Below, piece after piece: positions 14,227 through 16,821 of a stretch of DNA of 16,821 bases (the stretch's first letter is position 1; each line of letters starts with the position of its first letter). The DNA lies in assembly GCA_017861095.1 (NCBI GenBank), contig JAGFXI010000051.1, positions 1 to 16,821 on the forward strand, in the 5' to 3' direction. The DNA is from Deltaproteobacteria bacterium (lineage in GTDB: Bacteria > Desulfobacterota > Syntrophobacteria > BM002). Below the pieces are notes generated by a model that was given only the letters and a program-made list of their open reading frames with translations, was not told the DNA's origin and did no database searches. The position numbers were made by a program, and so were the translations under genes.

Positions 14227-14329
14227 GGGCCGGCCGTCGGTTCCGGCGACGGGGTGTGCCGGGTTCCAGGGCTTTCTTAGAGGGAGGCATTCCCGGGCCA
14301 CGGCGTACCCGGGGATCGGGCGAGGGAGT

Positions 14330-15987
14330 TCACTTCCTCCCCGGTGGTACCTTGGTCCATGACCAGTACGTGGGTTCTTCTACAATCTTTTTCTTGGCCT
14401 TCCCGCCGGCGAGGTAAGAACGCACGCTGCCGAGGACAATTCGAGGGATGTCGGCGGGTTTTTCCACGCCGAAGACCGAGATGTTGGGGGATTGCTTGGC
14501 AGCCTTGATGAACCGCTGGGCACCGGGCTTCTTCCCCACGTGGACCGCAGTAACCCGGTTGTTGAGGGCCGAGAGGCGGGCGATGGTGTGGTCGAGGTTG
14601 GTGATCTGCATGTCGGTGATGAGGAAGACGTCAGCCTCAGTGTTCCGCACCAGGTTCGTGATTTCCGGGAGGTCGAGGACGGTTCCGCCGCCGAAGTAGC
14701 GGCAGAGAACCCGATAGACGAGGGTACGGCTCTTGGTGAAGGGCAGGTGCTCCCTCCCTCCGGCAGGGGCATCGCTGAAGTTGTATACCGCCACCTGGGC
14801 GTCATTCCTCAGGTAGGCGTCGGCGGCACAGCCCGCGCCAAGGACGGCGTGGGAGAGCCGGGCGCGGGGGTCCACCATGCTCCCCGAGGAGTCGATGATG
14901 ATGAGGCAGTCGGGCGTCTTCTCCCTCACGCCGAAGATCTCTCCCTGCCGTCGTTCCCAGATCTGGGTGATCCCGGGGAGGTACTTCCCGAAGCTCGACC
15001 ACGGATCAATCTCCCGGACAGGCTGCCCGATCTCCCAGGGCCGGTGCGAGTGGGGGTGGAGATTGCCCGAGTCGCGCATGGGGATCTTCTTCACCGGCAG
15101 GGCGTAGTTTTCGGCCAACTTCATATAGTAGAGCCAGTTGGCGTCAACCGGATAACCCTTGCCGTAGCCCATGCCTTCCAGGTCGCAGGGCCCGCAAGCC
15201 TGAAGGTCGTTCTGGATATCCTCGAAGATCTCCACGAACTTCTGGGGCGAGTCCCCTTGGCAAACTCCCGCAGGGCCTGCTCGATCTCTTCGGCCCGATA
15301 CTGGCGGAAGCCGTGGCCACCCATGCCAGACTGATCCTGAACTGCTTCGGCCTGAGCGTCCTCGAGCAAGGGGCGGATGCCGCGAATGAAACGGGTCAGG
15401 CTGGCCGGCCATCTGCGCTTGTCCAGGTAGGGGATGGCGGAGAGACGCCGCACCTCCTCCCGGTGGTCCTTCGCATCGAGATCCATGCCCCAGATGTTCT
15501 CGAACAGGGAGCAGAGGACCTGGTCGGCATGATCCCTCGGGGCATGCCGGTACAGGGAGGGAAGGGGGCTCTGACGCTCCTTCACCGCATGGGTGTTGGC
15601 CACCACATCCATGAAGAGGTCGGTCGCCTTCCGGGCCTGGTCCGCGTCGCCGAGTATATCCTTGGCCCGGGCGTAGAGCCGGAGGTGGGTGGCGAGGTCC
15701 CAAGGACAGCAGGTGTAGTGGCTCACCGCGTGGTCGAGGAGAGCGGTGAGGACGGTCTCCGCCGGGATGAGGCGGGACATGTCGACGGCGTACTCCAGGC
15801 TGAGGGTGATCTGTTTCTCCCGGATCTCCATGGCCACACGGGAGTTGGAGCTTTCGAGGCGGGGGCTGGGAAGCTCGGGAAAGAGATGACGACGGCGCAC
15901 CAGGGGCCAGACCCGCTCCAGGGCGTGCCTCAGCGCTGCGGCTTGCTCGGGGGGTACCTGCCGCTCCTCGCCATCATCGGTGCTCAC
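14330..15987 (-). CDS. VWA-domain protein, interrupted by a one-base frameshift
   Basis: Two frames together make one 552-residue protein. The 5' part runs from GTG 15987 to a GGGG run at 15253-15256. After it the same protein continues in the -1 frame (KG then DSPQKFVEIFEDI) to TGA 14330. Adding one G there would restore a single frame. The N-terminal 110 residues contain LLDHAVSHYTCCPWDLATHLRLYA (81-105 region), which resembles the HExxH helix of predicted metallopeptidase-VWA proteins with Glu replaced by Ala. The C-terminal half is a VWA domain with a full MIDAS: DSSGS (366-370), Thr436 in GGGT, and Asp459 in LITDMQ. VWA domains bind a divalent metal and a protein partner, often an AAA+ ATPase. 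The start overlaps the GXGXG gene by GTGA. Either a sequencing/assembly error, a real lesion or programmed slippage explains the shift. Confidence 0.82.
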
Positions 15988-16664
15988 CGTTCTCTCCCGA
16001 TCACAGGATCCCCGGCCTGGTAGATCCGGCCTGAGACAGAGCGGCCAAGGCCGTGGATACGACCGCCCACCCAGATCTCACCGCCCTGCATCCACTCGCC
16101 CGTGTTGCGGCCGCAGTTCTTGACGATGGTGATCTTGCCCTCCGTCATCCCGGCGCCGGCCCAATCACCCGAAGAGCCGGCAACAATCAGTTGGCCTCCG
16201 TTCAGGGCGGCACCGGTGAAGTTGCCCGTGTCTCCCTCGATGCGGAGAGTTTTCCCGTGGGGGAGCCGATAGCCGAGGAAGTGCATCTGCCGCTGCATGT
16301 GCCGGAGGCGGAGCACCATGTCGTCCTCCGCCACGTGATTGCAGAGGGCGGAGATGTAGATGCCCGCCGGACCGGAGATGAGGTAGGGCATGGCGGTGCC
16401 GCTATCGAGCTGGTAGCAGAATTCCTCGATGTGCTGGCCGTCGTAGTCGAGGCCGCGGATCACCTCGCAGGCAACAGTGTAGGCCTCGATCACCCGGTTG
16501 TGCTCCACGAACCAGACGAGACTCTTCACCTCTTGTTCCACCAGCTTGGTGTAGCCCGAGGTGAGGGCCGCCATCGCCTCATCGTGGGCCGGGGCCAGTC
16601 GATCCAGCGGCAGAACCCTGGCCTCGGTCTGAAAATCCTTGAAGTCCTCGAAGGGATTTATCAC
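15984..16664 (-). CDS. GXGXG-domain protein of unknown function
   Basis: This encodes 226 residues from GTG 16664. The GGAGG inside the end of the upstream gene serves as its ribosome site, and the start follows that gene's stop codon without a gap. Residues 1-85 are helical (EAMAALTSGYTKLVEQEVKSLVW). Residues about 138-205 show Gly-rich repeats (GDTGNFTGAALNGGQLIVAG, then GDWAGAGMTEGKITIV and GRNTGEWMQGGEIWVGG). This is the right-handed beta-helix pattern of the GXGXG domain found in the C-terminal part of glutamate synthase large subunit and in formylmethanofuran dehydrogenase subunit C. No catalytic site is known for the domain itself; it usually serves as a structural spine. Cys83, Cys108 and Cys184 are scattered, not a cluster motif. 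Its stop overlaps the VWA start, implying a stoichiometric complex. Confidence 0.82.
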   Translation of the reverse strand: MINPFEDFKDFQTEARVLPLDRLAPAHDEAMAALTSGYTKLVEQEVKSLVWFVEHNRVIEAYTVACEVIRGLDYDGQHIEEFCYQLDSGTAMPYLISGPAGIYISALCNHVAEDDMVLRLRHMQRQMHFLGYRLPHGKTLRIEGDTGNFTGAALNGGQLIVAGSSGDWAGAGMTEGKITIVKNCGRNTGEWMQGGEIWVGGRIHGLGRSVSGRIYQAGDPVIGRER

Positions 16665-16821
16665 TTACTCCTCCAGATTCAGATCCTTGCGAATCTCAGC
16701 GTAGATGGGGTGGTCGCCCGCGACGGGCTCCAGGCCCTCCCCCTGGAAGATGCGGTAGGCCCGCCCCAGGGCTTCCTTCACGTTGTCGGCCTGCTCGCTG
16801 TAGCGCTGGTAGACCTCGTTG
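16665..16821 (-). CDS. Unidentified protein, C-terminal end (partial)
   Basis: The minus-strand frame is open from the window edge and stops at TAA 16667-16665, giving the last 51 residues. It is helical and charged (YQRYSEQADNVKEALGRAYRIFQGEGL, then PVAGDHPIYAEIRKDLNLEE). I cannot assign a family from this tail. Because VWA proteins are often encoded beside MoxR-type AAA+ ATPases, an ATPase is a reasonable guess, but nothing in these residues proves it. The stop codon abuts the start of the GXGXG gene, so this is the upstream member of the same operon. Confidence 0.75.
   Translation of the reverse strand, partial: NEVYQRYSEQADNVKEALGRAYRIFQGEGLEPVAGDHPIYAEIRKDLNLEE

Noticed and set aside
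14227..14301. 25-residue extension of the metallophosphoesterase from GTG 14301
   Set aside because: The first catalytic strand begins right at Met 14226, and the extension is Pro/Arg-rich without a ribosome site.

Overview
The window is about 16.8 kb of GC-rich, densely coded bacterial chromosome with no rRNA, tRNA, CRISPR array, phage gene or transposase that I can see. The gene set (citrate-transporter-superfamily permease, DUF1178 protein, stand-alone HNH nuclease, OFA-type antiporter, receiver-PAS-Ser/Thr kinase, VWA/GXGXG cluster) and the many short palindromic repeats suggest an anaerobic member of the former Deltaproteobacteria (Desulfobacterota) or a close relative. That placement is an inference, not something I could test.

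Left part (1-6.3 kb). The window opens with the last 60 codons of a sensor histidine kinase. A repeat-bearing gap follows, then a small coiled-coil protein closed by a textbook terminator. Next comes a polytopic permease of the CitMHS/NhaD type whose N-terminus looks damaged. Convergent to it are an unknown protein and an inositol-monophosphatase-family enzyme, separated by a cluster of three strong hairpins. A divergent promoter then drives a DUF1178 protein and a membrane-anchored M28-type peptidase.

Middle part (5.9-10.3 kb). A gap rich in dispersed and inverted repeats precedes an HNH endonuclease, a TIM-barrel amidohydrolase and a tightly linked small unknown protein. A long gene-free leader of about 745 bases with several hairpins lies in front of an OFA-family antiporter, which ends at a 12-bp-stem terminator.

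Right part (10.3-16.8 kb). Two genes overlap by ATGA. The first is a membrane protein with the fold signatures of site-2 proteases (M50) but with the zinc and catalytic motifs replaced. The second is a three-domain protein: a receiver domain lacking its phospho-acceptor Asp, a PAS domain, and an apparently intact Ser/Thr kinase. Together they look like a signalling pair built partly on dead enzyme folds. A convergent junction holding two repeat elements follows. The remaining genes are on the minus strand: an unidentified C-terminal fragment, a GXGXG-domain protein, a VWA-domain protein interrupted by a one-base frameshift, a metallophosphoesterase and a GNAT acetyltransferase. The first three are packed with 0- to 4-base junctions and probably work as one complex.

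The best candidates for undescribed biology are the pseudo-M50/pseudo-receiver kinase pair and the fragment-GXGXG-VWA operon.
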